Shown: positions 1 to 11,681, counted from the stretch's first letter. The stretch is 64,000 nucleotides of DNA from Pinus tabuliformis (GCA_031772625.1 CM062818.1:1284628277-1284692276); one strand, 5' to 3'. The notes: a model not told the origin generated them from the letters alone. Made by a program: numbers and translations.

Positions 1-2231
1 TCGGGATCAAGCTCCTCCATCGACGGTTCACCATGGCTTGTTGGATTGGATGGCCCTCGAGATGTTTGTCCTTCATTTCCCAATGGTGTGGTTTCATTCT
101 GTCATTGTTTCATTTCAGAAATTTTGAGGGGTTATGGCTCTACTCTGGTTTTCGGTGTTTGTTTCCGCCTACAGACCTGGTTTACTAGACTATTTTCTCC
201 GTGTACCGGCAACTTGGTGCTACTCTAATGGTTCCGAAGCTGCTTGGACACCCTGAGACTCAATCTGTGGAGGCAGGGTTTGCAAACATCTTTTCCAAAG
301 GTAAGATCTTAAGGTTTTTCCCGCACATTTGCCTTTGTTTATCTGAGTTAGAATTATTACAGTCTCTGTTTTCTTATGCATACTCCTAACTCAAACTTCT
401 CTGCTATGGTGTAAGGTTTGGTTCCCGGAACAAGAGTTTTGGCTTGGCGTTGTGGCAAAACCCTCCTACCGGCTTCATCATTCGAGACCAGCTCCGAGTA
501 TTCTAACTTACTTCAGATCTTTCTATGGCAGGGTCTTGTGACCAGTTTGCCAAGGCTAAATGACTGTGATATTAGTTCTATATAGATTTTCAAGGCCGCT
601 AGAGCCATGAGTCCATTGTTAGGGTTTTGTTTCTTTATATTGTTAGAGGTTATAAAAACCTTACAACTTCGACCAAATGTTGAAGGCTTTGGCATTGCTC
701 TCAGGCCGCCATCCTTAGGTATTATACAGACGTTTGGACCATTTTAAAATGAATGAATGGAGCTTATTGATATGGTATTTCTTTGTTGAGATGAGGGTTT
801 TCATATTTTAATTGCAGGGTTTCAGAATGATTTCCATATTTATTCAAACGTTGAGTTTGAAACTGAGAGTTATCAATTCTCAATTTATTTATAGCATTTT
901 GTTTAAGTTATCGTTCTATACAGAGCTTTCCTGCAGCTTAGAATTGTAAGCCTTAGTTTGTCCAGCACTATTTTAGTTGTAGCTTGGTAATTTCTCTCAG
1001 CTTGATATGATTTAAAGACAAAAACATCTTGATGGCTTCTTTAGAAGCTCGAAATGCTAAATTTTGATATCTAGGCTAAGACTGTAATCTTTTTTTTGAA
1101 AACTCTAGAAGTCGATATTTCTTATATTACATGTTGATCCGTGAGCTTAGATTCTCTCTGTTATTCTCTGTTTGTAGTCATGGAGCTTTTCCCAATTAAA
1201 TAGTGTATTTGTTATGCATCGACTAAGGTTTTATGCATGGAAATGATTATGGTACAGAATCGTGAAAATTCTGAATGTGTTGATCTTTAAGCATACTTGT
1301 TTTTCAGTTGTGCATTCTACATAGATCTTTGTTTACTTTATCTATCATTGTTGAAGTTCCTTCAGTTGAAAGATGAATTTAACTACTTTTTTGATTTAGA
1401 TAGAAGACTATATTAGAAGATTTACCCTATCTGGTATTGTGGTATTGTTGCTTATAGAACTTTATCATTTTCCAATTTGCTTCTCCATCTAAGTTTTTGC
1501 TAATTTTACTTATATTCTTTTGATAGTTTCTTTCTGAGAATATAATGACGGTTTTTCCTCAGTTTTTAATTACTTACTCTACTCTTTCTTTTTAATGAAA
1601 TATTTCAAAAAGAAAATAAGAAACCCTAATGTCATACTTCAAGAAATATGAAACCTTGCCTATAATTCTTTCAACAGTAATTTACTGATATTCTCTCTTT
1701 AAATTAGCTAATCTGTAAAGTTATTGTTCTTAGATTCAGAGAATAACTTATACAATAAATTATTTACTTATTTGTTTAAGTTGTTCCAGGACTGAGTCTA
1801 AAACAAGACCTGCACTTTAATTTTCCTCCCTATCGTGAGATTACCTGCTTCGGTAAATCTCCCCCTGTGCTACTCCTAATTTCAGGAGTTCTCTCTCTCC
1901 TCATAGACCTTAATGTTTACCAACTATCTAGTCTTAACCAGACATAGCCATAATAGACTATCTAACCCTTCAGCACAGTCTCCTTTCATCCTTCTGATCT
2001 CATATACCCCTATCCTCTTGATCATTTTCAGTAAAAATACTCTAGGATTTAGTTTTGGAACAGATAACTGTCTACATAACTAATTACCTAGTAAAACAAT
2101 ATTTACCAATAACTGCAAAATTCATTCTTCCATAACTAAATTCCAAAAATATTTTATAATTTAAAAATAGTAACAGACTGTTTGGTTGCAGTAAAAAAAA
2201 TTAAATATTTACATTAATGGGGGATATTACA
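1..2231 (-). repeat. Left (3') LTR of the outer gypsy element, truncated by the window edge
   Basis: Aligns nearly end to end with 22533-24872 in the same orientation. It ends in ATTACA at 2231, directly beside a purine-rich tract on the minus strand. It lacks the two tandem duplications found in the right LTR. Small open reading frames inside it are chance frames. Confidence 0.9.
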
Positions 2232-2243
2232 TCTTCCCCCCTT
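2232..2243 (-). other. Polypurine tract of the outer gypsy element
   Basis: Read on the minus strand this is AAGGGGGGAAGA, immediately before the 3' LTR. That is the place and composition expected for the plus-strand primer of LTR retrotransposons. Confidence 0.8.
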
Positions 2244-2496
2244 AAATGGAACATCATCCCGATGTTCTCTTCCTGCAAATAGACCCAGAAAGTTTTCTTT
2301 CATGACCTGTTCATCATCCTAGGTGGCCTCTTCCAACCCATAGTGTTTCCACTGCACTTTAACCTGGGTGATAACTTGTTTCCGCAACATTACTTCTCTC
2401 CAATCTAGTATAACTAGAGGTTCGACCAAGAACTCGCATTCCGGTTCGCCTTGAACATAGTAACAAAAGGTGTTAAGTCATTAACCAGTTTATTTA

Positions 2497-2532
<36 letters not shown>

Positions 2533-2992
2533 TACCTAAATATCTTGCCATTTGATTACGTGGTTGGCATCATACACATATTTCTTAAGTAGAGAAACAT
2601 GAAATACATTGTGTACATGAATGTGATTGGATAAGGCAAGTTGGTAAGCCACCGGTCTGATTCAAGCCAGGATTTGAAATGCCTCGTAATATCAGGGTGC
2701 TAATTTAGCACATTCGACCCATTGTAAGGTGCTTTTCTTGGCTCGCACTCGAATGTAGACATGATCTCCTACTTGGAATTCTCGGAAACTCCTCTTCCGA
2801 TTGGCAAAGTCCTTCTACTGGTCTTGAGCAACCTTTAAATTAATCTGTACCTTTTTCACCATTTCCTCCATCTCTTCTAACATGTCTGGCCCTAGTAACA
2901 AATTATCCTCCGGTCCACTCCAACTTAAAGGTATCCTGCACTTGCGTCCATATAAAACCTCAAAGGGACTCATCTGAAGGGATGCATGGTAC
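2232..2992 (-). other. Integrase C-terminal and chromodomain-like remnant of the outer gypsy element
   Basis: On the minus strand this stretch reads as the end of a gypsy integrase followed by a basic/aromatic tail. The final residues (EHRDDVPFKGG) precede the polypurine tract, as in chromoviruses. It is separated from the rest of the integrase (about 18057-18580) by the inserted inner element. It is a fossil and open only in pieces. A dinucleotide run (AC)n(AT)n lies at about 2500-2531. Confidence 0.7.
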
Positions 2993-2997
2993 CCATT
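2993..2997. repeat. Target-site duplication CCATT, left copy
   Basis: CCATT lies directly outside the left LTR of the inner element. The same five bases lie directly outside its right LTR (18052-18056). A 5-bp duplication is the normal footprint of gypsy integrase and fixes both ends of the insertion. Confidence 0.85.
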
Positions 2998-4040
2998 TGT
3001 TGTTGGGAAAAGTATCTATTCAGAACACCCCTATCCCACTCTAAGGTGTGACAGTGCCTTAGCAACAAACAAGGAAAACTACTTTCGTATTCTTCTTTAT
3101 GAAATGTAAATGAAGAGGAAGGATGTAACTAACCTGTGTCTTTCGCTAGTTTGTTGATCCAATCGCTCTCCTCTTTTTTCACTTCCCGATGCCTGCTCCC
3201 TTACTGGCCCAGCTTCACCAAGTTCCTGCAAGATCAAAAAAGAGGAAAACTATACAAAAGACATAGATTTACATTCATAAATAGCCTAGGATCAGATTTA
3301 AGCTAAACATGCAAATATAACAAAGCATCATTGATACACAGCATGTAGGAGAAACTCAAATAGTTTTATTGATATGATAAGAAAGTCCAAGAGGAGATAC
3401 AACCAAGTGAGTCCCGATCCAGCATCTACCTCCCAGCAAAGGAATCCCTTCCTCACCTCCAACAAAGCATAAATCACCCAATGCACTAATCTCAATCTCA
3501 AACCAACAGCAATTCTCTGCAAGTACAAAATTCCAGCCTCCTGGATCTCTGGGATGAGGGATCCATATATAGATGTAAGCAGAGAGGATGAGTCAGCTTA
3601 TGTTTTGACTTGTGGCTTCTCTCTGTCAGTTCTTGCTTCCACTTAGAGGTTGAGAGCCTCTTACTCATCCTTGGTCGAACTCAGTGAGGCAAGTGTCATC
3701 GAGGAAGATTCTTGAAGCTTCCATTGTCTGTACACCTCGCGGAATGACACTGCCATTTGGCATTTCTCGCTCAGCGCACCCTGGTAGTGCATTTAGGTGC
3801 GTTGCAACGCACCTAGCTAGTGTACTGGGGTGCTTTGCAACGCAGGCAGCTAGTGGAGCACTTGAATTGATCCTGATTTGACTGATTCTGAGTAGTTTTT
3901 GGTGGAGAACTTCTGGGAGAAGCTGTCATTGGTTGACCTTGTTCCTTTAGGGGCAGGAACAACACTTTTAGGGACTTTGGATCCCTTGGATTATGGACAT
4001 TTCATGCTCAAAGCTGTAAGGCACAAAAATGTCTATAACA
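2998..4040 (-). repeat. Left (3') LTR of the inner Tat/Ogre element
   Basis: Begins TGTTGTTGGG and ends CTATAACA, matching 17008-18051 almost base for base. A short purine-rich stretch on the minus strand (about 4041-4052) lies just inside it and is the probable polypurine tract. Confidence 0.92.
3794..3815. promoter_or_regulatory. 22-bp perfect palindrome inside the LTR
   Basis: The half-site TAGGTGCGTTG is followed directly by its exact reverse complement. The matching place in the right LTR (about 17805-17826) is an imperfect palindrome with CpG-type changes. Further copies of the GCGTTG/CAACGC core occur nearby in the LTR and at about 6410-6510. A protein-binding or structural role is possible but unproven. 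Confidence 0.5.
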
Positions 4041-6616
4041 GTTGCCCCCTAAAGTATGAGGCTGTTTATCGGGTGAAATGCTTTATTAGGAGGATCCGAA
4101 GTTCTTTCAATGCTGGGAGGAGACTTGTAATAAGATACAATACAATACATTATTTTCATACTATTTTCATGATCTAGCTGAGGCGGGCATTCCCATGCTC
4201 AGCTTTATAAATTCATTTTTATGTACATAGGACAGACAATCGTCTGATGGTAGACTGATGATTCTGATGAAGTCATCATCCTTTTGGTAGGATGATTATC
4301 TGTGCTGCAATGCTATACATGTTAATGTCTTTATTTTTTCCTGAATATATATCGTAGCCCGGATGGATGAAACTAGATCCGGGGTCTTCAATCTCGTCCG
4401 ATCTTCACTCTAAGTACAAGTCGATCCATGTGAGAAATGTTTTGAAGTCGAACATGGAAAGACATCGCTTGATTATCAGTCAATGATGTAAACTGTTAAC
4501 AAGCGCGAGAGGAATCACCGATAATGATAATGATCCTCAAGGTACTGCAGTACAATTCACGTGGTGTGAATAAAGGACTTGGCGTCGAACACCACGCAAA
4601 ATCTTTCGGTCGAAGGTCATTGATGTATACCTGTCGCCGGAAGTGAGAAACTTTCCATTGAGGCATGCAAGCTTCAAAGTACTGTAGGGGTGTTCCTAGA
4701 TCAACTTCTTGGATAATGAGCTGATGTCAAGAAGAAGCGATCCGTCAAAGGAGGGCCTTAATGAATCCCACATCAATGACACGGAACGGAGCAAATGATT
4801 TTGATGGAGGTGAAAACGATTTGATGATATATGGTTCTGGGTGGCGGTCATGAAAGAATGAAGTGTAATGTATGGTAGTGGATGGGACACGGGTGACTTC
4901 TCTGGATGACTTCTCTTGAACATATCGGCGACACTTATATGATGGATTGGTAGCATTTACCCCAAAGGTGGATGGTATGGCGAGACCATGGTGATGTGAC
5001 CGGTGAATGAAACAACCCAACCCGACTCAGGCACGGTGTGGAAGTGTCATGTTCAAGAGCGACTTGCTACCAATAAAGGTTCTTTGAGTTTCTTCCCAAT
5101 TTTTCCCCAGTCATTGCTGACCAGTACCTCTTTATTTTTGTCAAGCTTGAGGAGGATAACATATGCTTGTTCTATAATTTGCCCTTCGGGCAAACCCATC
5201 GCTATGTTTTAACGAGCCTAGTGATAATGAAACTCGTTCTCGCCTAAAGACAAGTTTGTCGCTATTAATCTTTTTAACGAGTCTAACGACAAAGATAACT
5301 CGGTCCTTTTCATTTTTAGAGAGTCTGAAAAGGTACGTAAAGATAACTCCAAAGTTCCTTTTCATCATCTAATCCCTTAAGTCCGAAAAAGTATAAAACA
5401 ATACAGAAGGGATGAATTTTCGATAGTTTTAACGAGCCGAACAAAACAAGCGCTCGATCTTTTTGTGCAATAATCCCTCAGGTCCAAAAAGATTAAAATC
5501 TAGAGGAGGGATAACACTTCCGGTCGCTTTAACGAGCTGGAAGGCCAAAACTCGGCGATCTTTTCATATTTTACGAGTCAGATGAAAAGAGCTTAAAGAA
5601 GACTCGTCTTTTGAGGAACGAGTGATAAGACGGGTAGCAGCTGATTCCAGGTAAGGGTTGGAATTTTCCCATTACGGCAGTGTCACAAGGATGGCTAGTG
5701 AAATCACTCTTCGCAGCTGTTCCTCAAAATGGGTAAACAATCAAATGGAGGTGAATGATCGGCCAATGGAAAAGTGGAGGTGACAGTGCAAACACGACCA
5801 AGGCTTTAATGGCTGATGATGTTACATTCACGGTGGTTATTTACCGGAGGATAGTTCATTTTTTTAACGAGCTTAAACGCGGATTGAAACACTTGCTCGA
5901 TCTTATGTTTATTTTTTAACGAGCATGAACTATGTGCTAAAACTGCTCGATCTTATGTTTATTTTTTAACGAGCATGAACTCTGTGCTAAAACTGCTCGA
6001 TAACATGGTCTAGTTTTGATTTTTTACCATAAATAGCTTTGCCTTTTCAAAGATAGTACTGTACCTTCAATTGATTCATCAAACTAGTTAGAAATGAATA
6101 ACATTTGCTTGAAAATGAGATTAAAACGCTAATATTTTACTTTGAACTACGTAAAAAGCATTAAAAAGTGTTTTTACCTCTCATTTTACCATTTCATTTG
6201 AACTTGGTTTGTTGGAGCTTTGGAGGTGCCTCTTCCCCCTTGATTTTCATCAGTTGATTTCGAGAGAATCTGTGGACGATTCTCGGCGCCGTCTGGACCA
6301 GGTAGGAGCTAAACCTGAGCTCTTTCATTTCATGGTTTCCTTTCTGCATTCTGTGCTTCATTCTCTGCTTTTCTGAGCCCCTGGGGTTTGATGGGCTCGT
6401 TCTGCCATCAACGCACCCTGGGCATTTGAAACCTGCACTGAATATTGACCATTATGAAGGCAGTTTGACATTCAACGCAGGTGTAACACTGTGCAGGTGC
6501 GTTGGGCGCAGAAAAGGAATTTGTTGCACAGTTTTTGATGAAAATTTTTGCCTGTTTCTCATCAAAATCAGGATCTAACTCCCCTCTTGTTTGTTTTTCA
6601 GAGATCTTGGAGCAAA
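4041..6616. other. Long 3' noncoding stretch of the inner element
   Basis: About 2.6 kb between the 3' LTR and the antisense ORF. No conserved protein is seen. Its lower part (5211-6000) is a run of small inverted repeats described separately. Its upper part (about 6200-6600) resembles an upstream region of the antisense ORF, with a possible intron end before 6600. Confidence 0.6.
5211..6000. repeat. Array of at least ten small hairpins, two consensus types
   Basis: Most units begin TTTAACGAG and close with CTCG followed by T-rich DNA. Arms are at 5211-5216/5233-5238, 5278-5282/5298-5302, 5433-5437/5452-5456, 5533-5536/5551-5554, 5573-5578/5602-5607, 5868-5872/5895-5899, 5920-5925/5944-5949 and 5970-5975/5994-5999. 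Two interleaved units have a different stem, ATCCCTY...RAGGGAT (5372-5378/5407-5413 and 5473-5479/5506-5512). The last two CGAGCA units form an exact-looking 50-bp tandem repeat. Two related hairpins occur at the other end of the same element (15375-15403 and 15423-15446). Confidence 0.7.
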
Positions 6617-7519
6617 ATGACCCTTACATGGCGAGAACGAGAACATGAAGAAGAGGACATGATTGCCCTACATGATCCGGTTACAGTGAACGCGTTGCGG
6701 AACTGTGGCTTGCTGAAGTTCTTCCACATCTCTAGCATGAGACAGCAGATCAACCTACTGCAGTATTTGCTCGATGCTTGGGATCCTATCAATCAAGTTT
6801 TCCAGATTAGGGGCAAATCTATCCCCTTGACTGCAGTAGACATTTACTTCTTGACTGGCTTGTCGAGGCGGGGTGCCCCCATCTCTTTGTCAGGTTCGGC
6901 CCGAGGGAGTGACTCTGTGAGAGATTATGTCCGCCAGTATTGCAGGGAAGGATCTCAGCCGAGTAAAGACGGCAAGATCATCATCCGTGATGTCACTGAC
7001 AGGTCCCTTAGGTCTATCTTGTTTACTTTTGGTAGGATGGCCGATAGTGCGTCTCTTCATGTAGCCAACAGATCCTATATGCAGCATGCCTTGGAATGCC
7101 TCCAACCGAAAATATTCAACTGGTGTGATGCAGTACTTCTTGTGATGAAAAGTCAGTTGACCAAGATAAAGGACGGGAGGTTGAAGAACTTTGGGTTCGG
7201 TTCTATTTTGACCGCCTTTTCCTTGGAGAAGATACCACTGATGCAGCCGCAGTACATTGCACTTGACTTACCTTCTCCTACTGAACCACGCATGCAGAGA
7301 TGGGTTGACCATATGTCTAGGCATGCTAGTCAATCTCAGATTTCTTTTTCTGATACCTTCTTCAGGTGGTTTGATCGTCAGGAGATGACTTATGCCGAGT
7401 ATCCATATGCTGGCATGGACTTCCGGGGTGATCCGGATTTAGTACTGCCGGATGGCGAGCAGTGGGGCGCTATTGGTAAAATCTTTGACCATATCACTGT
7501 TTACTATTTTTATTTATAA
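6617..7519 (+). CDS. Antisense plant-mobile-domain-like ORF carried by the inner element
   Basis: An open frame on the strand opposite to gag-pol. I chose the methionine at 6617 because conserved-looking sequence begins there; the frame is open further upstream. The protein shows a helical N-terminus, an FQIRGKSIPLTAVDIYFLTG segment and a C-terminal YPYAGMDFRGDPDLVLP segment. These are typical of the PMD-like proteins that plants carry both as genes (MAIN/MAIL family) and inside Tat retrotransposons. The frame reaches an intron-like donor near 7475; another open segment follows at 7564-7851 after an AG near 7572. Function inside the element is not established. Assignment to PMD proper rather than a relative rests on memory of the family. 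Confidence 0.65.
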   Translation: MTLTWREREHEEEDMIALHDPVTVNALRNCGLLKFFHISSMRQQINLLQYLLDAWDPINQVFQIRGKSIPLTAVDIYFLTGLSRRGAPISLSGSARGSDSVRDYVRQYCREGSQPSKDGKIIIRDVTDRSLRSILFTFGRMADSASLHVANRSYMQHALECLQPKIFNWCDAVLLVMKSQLTKIKDGRLKNFGFGSILTAFSLEKIPLMQPQYIALDLPSPTEPRMQRWVDHMSRHASQSQISFSDTFFRWFDRQEMTYAEYPYAGMDFRGDPDLVLPDGEQWGAIGKIFDHITVYYFYL

Positions 7520-7941
7520 TGTCCTTGTGCTTTATTCTATCAAGACTTTAATCAAACTCATGTGTGCATGCAGATGTTGGTCCTGTTCGTCCAGTAGTTC
7601 GCCTGAGAGTGACAGTCGTTGCCCCGACAGGAGAGGCCGCCGGGAGGGTTATCCTTCATGACCTTGATGTGGCCGAGACTCTCACAGCTGTGCAGGAGCA
7701 GGTTGAGAGCCTTACTCTCGGTATTCCAGATGTGAGGATCGACGAGCTACCTTTGCAGTTACAACGGCATACTACTGGTGTGCCTAGACGATGGACTCGT
7801 CTCTTACGCATGATCGCACAGGCTGTGACTTGCTATCACGAGCATCATTAGACTAGGGTGCCCCCTAGCATTTTGAGTTTTTGGGTCATGTGACCGATTT
7901 TGTCTTGGTTACAGAACATTATATGTAAACCATAAACAGCT

Positions 7942-7942
<1 letters not shown>

Positions 7943-7984
<42 letters not shown>

Positions 7985-8015
7985 TATATATATATATATA
8001 TATAGATATATATAT
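7943..8015. repeat. (AT)n microsatellite with GATA interruptions
   Basis: Pure TA dinucleotides interrupted by TAGATA. It lies between the antisense ORF and the 3' end of pol in the inner element. Confidence 0.95.
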
Positions 8016-8086
8016 TTTGATTTTCGGGGTTTTATTCTGGTTGAGTTATATGATCCACATGTAAAACACTGATGATGTGTTTCTTT

Positions 8087-8500
8087 TTATAAATGTCGCA
8101 AATGTCTATCTAACACGTAGTTTGCTAATGAGTTGGTTAATGTGTTTAAGTTTCTGGAAATATGTTGGTATTGAATCAAATCAAATTGTCTTTCCAAAAT
8201 CTTAACCCTTAGGAACATGCGATAAATGGTTGGGTTTCGGACGGAATATATACCATTGAGTTGTAGTATTACGAGTTGTGAGTCTAGCCTGACGATTAGT
8301 CGGCGTATACCATGGGTGATGGCATCAGAGAGAAGTTCTATCAACGCGCTATACTCAGCGATGTTATTCGTTTATTGACCAATACATACACCTCTGAAAC
8401 TTACTAACTCGCCGCTTGGATCAAAAATGGCCCAGGCTGCAGAGGACAGGTTCTGCGAACTACGACTCGCTCCATCGGCATATCCGACACATGTCTCCAA
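8087..8500 (-). other. Archaeal-type second RNase H (aRNH) remnant downstream of integrase
   Basis: On the minus strand this reads with a DGAS-type start, then NNIAEYSALIELL, then a conserved Asp in VRLDSQLV, and a histidine-containing C-terminal motif. That order of motifs is the plant/archaeal-type RNase HI fold that Tat elements carry in addition to the ordinary gypsy RNase H. Position after integrase is one of the arrangements known in Tat lineages. Part of the frame is open (8087-8344). Confidence 0.7.
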
Positions 8501-8599
8501 AAGGTTTGACATCTGCAATAAATGTAAAAAGGTGGATTACTCGACCAAAACGAACACTTTAGCGAAAACAAAATACAACAAAAGCATATTGGTCACTAT

Positions 8600-10060
8600 T
8601 TAAGCATAGTAACGCTTGAGGTACAACCCATTACGAGGTTGCACCAGTGGAATTCCGTCATAATCCATTAACTCGTAGGCTCCTTTTGCTAACACTCGTT
8701 TAACAATATAGGGGCCCATCCATAAAGAATTAAATTTACCTGCTCCTAATTTATCGGATTCTTGGTCGTAAAGCAAGACCAAGTCACCTTCTGAGAAGAC
8801 ACGGGGTTTGACATTTTTGTCGAACTGCGCCTTGACTCGTTTCTTATGGGCTTCGTTAGCCAAAGCAGCATCACGATGGGTTTCATCCAATTGGATTAAT
8901 TCCAAGAAACGGGCCTCTTCTTCTGAAGTTCCGGGGAGGAGATCGATTGCTAGTTTAAGAGACGAGATTTCGCACTTGACTGGTAAGACTGCTTCCAGGC
9001 CATATACCAGTTGGAAGGGTGTGAACCCGGTCGCATTCCTTACCGATGTTCGGTGAGCCCACAAGGTTGAGTACAGGATTAGGTGCCACCTTCTTTTGTG
9101 AACTCCGATCATCCTTTGCAACATACGCTTCAGGACCTTGTTGATCGCTTCAACTTGTCCGTTGGCTTGCGGATAATACGGAGTAGAGCTGTCGTGAGAC
9201 AGTCCTAGCTTGGCAGCTAATTCGAGCATCATGTGATTGCGAAAATGTGATCCATGATCCGTGACTATAGCCTGTGGTACGCCGAATCTGGCGACTACAT
9301 GATTGAAAAAGAAAAGGGCAGCTGTTTCACTAGTGTTATCTAATGTAGGCATCGCCTCGACCCATTTGGTAAAATAGTCCACGGTGACTATAATATACCC
9401 ATACCCCCCAGTCGAGGTGGGGTTACATGTCATGAAATTGATGCCCCATTTGGCGAAAGGCCCAACAACAATTATTGGTTGTAAAGGTGCGGGTGGTCTT
9501 CTGGTTTTGCTATCAAAAATTTGACAAGCATGGCAACTTCTGACTGCGGTTATGCAATCTTTGAAAATTGTTGGCCAGAAGTATCCTTCTCGTAGGATTT
9601 TTTGTGCTGTAGCATATCCAGATTGATGCCCCCCACAGGCCCCTGAATGACACTCATTCAGGTCTTTTTCGGCCTCCTCATGAGTGAGGCACCTTCTCAG
9701 AACTGTATCGATACCACGACGGTAAAGTGTATCACCGACGATCATGTAGTCTTTTGCTTGGTATCGTATACGTTTCTGTTCAGAGTGAGAGGTGTTAGGC
9801 CTGAACTTTTGGGTTTGGAGATAAATTATTATATCTCCATACCACTCATTGCTTGTAGATATTAGAAACAAATTCTCATCCACGATTGATTCTTCGGATG
9901 TTTCATCGCTGGACGACGATGGGAGATCGCATAATAATTCTGCAAAAACTAGAGCTTTCTTTGACTTGGATTTTACAAATTCCAGATCAAACTCTTGAAG
10001 GATTGCTATCCATTTTGAATATTTGCCCCCCAGCAACTGTCGCGACAATATATAGGTCAT
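8600..10060 (-). CDS. RNase H end and integrase of the inner element
   Basis: A 486-codon open segment. It begins in the C-terminal part of the gypsy RNase H (LGGKYSKWIAILQEFDLEF). It continues with the HHCC zinc-binding domain of integrase (residues about 136-182, ending SCHACQ), then the catalytic core with VDYFTKWVEAMP, VTDHGSHF and YYPQANGQVEAINKVL, and a C-terminal GPYIVKRVL domain. These are the standard steps for joining element cDNA to host DNA. Part of a larger gag-pol and treated here as a fossil. Confidence 0.88.
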   Translation of the reverse strand: MTYILSRQLLGGKYSKWIAILQEFDLEFVKSKSKKALVFAELLCDLPSSSSDETSEESIVDENLFLISTSNEWYGDIIIYLQTQKFRPNTSHSEQKRIRYQAKDYMIVGDTLYRRGIDTVLRRCLTHEEAEKDLNECHSGACGGHQSGYATAQKILREGYFWPTIFKDCITAVRSCHACQIFDSKTRRPPAPLQPIIVVGPFAKWGINFMTCNPTSTGGYGYIIVTVDYFTKWVEAMPTLDNTSETAALFFFNHVVARFGVPQAIVTDHGSHFRNHMMLELAAKLGLSHDSSTPYYPQANGQVEAINKVLKRMLQRMIGVHKRRWHLILYSTLWAHRTSVRNATGFTPFQLVYGLEAVLPVKCEISSLKLAIDLLPGTSEEEARFLELIQLDETHRDAALANEAHKKRVKAQFDKNVKPRVFSEGDLVLLYDQESDKLGAGKFNSLWMGPYIVKRVLAKGAYELMDYDGIPLVQPRNGLYLKRYYA

Positions 10061-11414
10061 GGGGTTGCAATCTGACAGAATGGTAATTTTCCGGAAGAGG
10101 ACATAGTGTCGAAATCTTTGTATCGCTTGAACAGCTGCAAGCGCTAGTAAGATAGTTTTTTTATCTTTGTTTTTCTTTCTGTATCATTTAAGTTTTTACT
10201 TAAATAATATATAGGGTGTTCAATTCCATCGACCTCTTGACTAAAACCATTGCGATGGTTGTATCTGCTTCAGCCAGATATAGGTTAAAATCTCTTTGAT
10301 AATCGGGGGCGTACATTAATGATGCTTTTATTAAGGAATCTTTTAAAGCATCAAAGGAATCTTGCGCAACCTGATCCCAGACGAAGGGTACCTCCTTTTT
10401 CAAAAGACGTGTATAACCTTTAGCAAGTTCGATGTAATTTGGAATGAACCTCCTCAGAAAGTTTGCTTTCCCTTGGAGTTTCTGAATCTGAAGCAAATTT
10501 GAAGGAGGAGGCAAATTTATGATTGCCTGGACCTTGCACGGGTCGAGACGAATCCAATCCTTGGAGACTACAAAGCCAAGTAAACGACTAGAACCGATGC
10601 AAAATACACATTTGTGCGGATTGAGTCGTATCTTGTAGTGTCGGCAATGTAGAAATATTGCTCTTAAATGCCGTGGATGATCAGTCCGCTTTCGCGAATG
10701 AGCCGGAAGGTCGTCAAGGTATGGTTGAATGATGTTCTTAATGTCATGGAAGGCATAATTCATTGCCCTCTGAAAGGTCACCCCTGCGTTCTTTAAACGA
10801 AAGGGTAATTTTCAATATGCGAATGTGCCCCACGGACAAATGAATGCAGTCTTTGACTGGTCCTGTGGGCGGATATTTATTTGATTATACCTGGAAAATC
10901 CATCCATGAATGAAAAGATTTCGCATCCGGCGCATTCATCAATTATCTGGTCGATGAAGGGTGTAGGGTAGTTGTCCTTCGGACAAGCTTGATTTACATC
11001 CCTATAATCGACACACACTCTAATTGTCCCTTGTTTCTTCATAACAGGGACAATATTCGATACCCAATCGGTTAGAGGAACCGGGTAGATGAAACCAGCA
11101 TGGAGAAGTTTTTCAACTTCTGCCTTAATGGCAGTGGCTTTCTTGGGGTGCACCTGCCTGAGCCGTTGTCGTACCGGTTTGACATCTGGATACATCTTAA
11201 TTTCGTGTTCAACGATACTCGAGTCAATGCCTGGCATTTCATCATATGACCAAGCAAAGACATCTCTGAACTCGCGAAAAAGAGCGTTGTATATTTCCAG
11301 TTCTGAAGGAGAACAACATTTGCCGACATAAATATTCTCTACAACATCTGTTTTAGTCGAGATATTTATGGCTATAGTCTCTTCAATGTTGGATAAGTTT
11401 CGCTCGGAATCCAC
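10061..11414 (-). other. Reverse transcriptase and RNase H region of the inner element
   Basis: Two open segments (10812-11414 and 10200-10781) hold the gypsy reverse transcriptase. Seen in order are the FAWSYDEMPGID entry motif, PVRQRLRQ, VCVDYRDVNQACPKDNYP, the active-site neighbourhood YLDD, and the thumb/connection KLQGKANFLRRFIPN. RNase H follows. The region is broken in a few places. Confidence 0.88.
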
Positions 11415-11681
11415 CGTATTTACAGTACTTGACAGGAATTCAAAAACTGAAGGATGATAAAGGTCATCTTAAGTATCTTCTTCATAATTTGGAAGAAGGG
11501 AACGATGGTGGCAATCATTCCATGGTGCCCCTTCAATCAACATTGATTGTACAATTCCTTCGTCGGTTCCATGCACTCGCGACCAAGGATCTGAAGGGGT
11601 ACCATATTCTCTAGACCTATCTACCCAAACGCTTGATGAGCATTGATTTGGGTTTGCCTCCCATGCTAGAAACATTGATTG

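Noticed and set aside
46-389. Small frames at the left edge, similar to 22565-22921
   Set aside because: They fall inside the outer LTR and the shared sequence is explained by the LTR pair.
5211-6000. CRISPR-like array
   Set aside because: The repeated units are variable inverted repeats inside a plant retrotransposon, without identical direct repeats and unique spacers.
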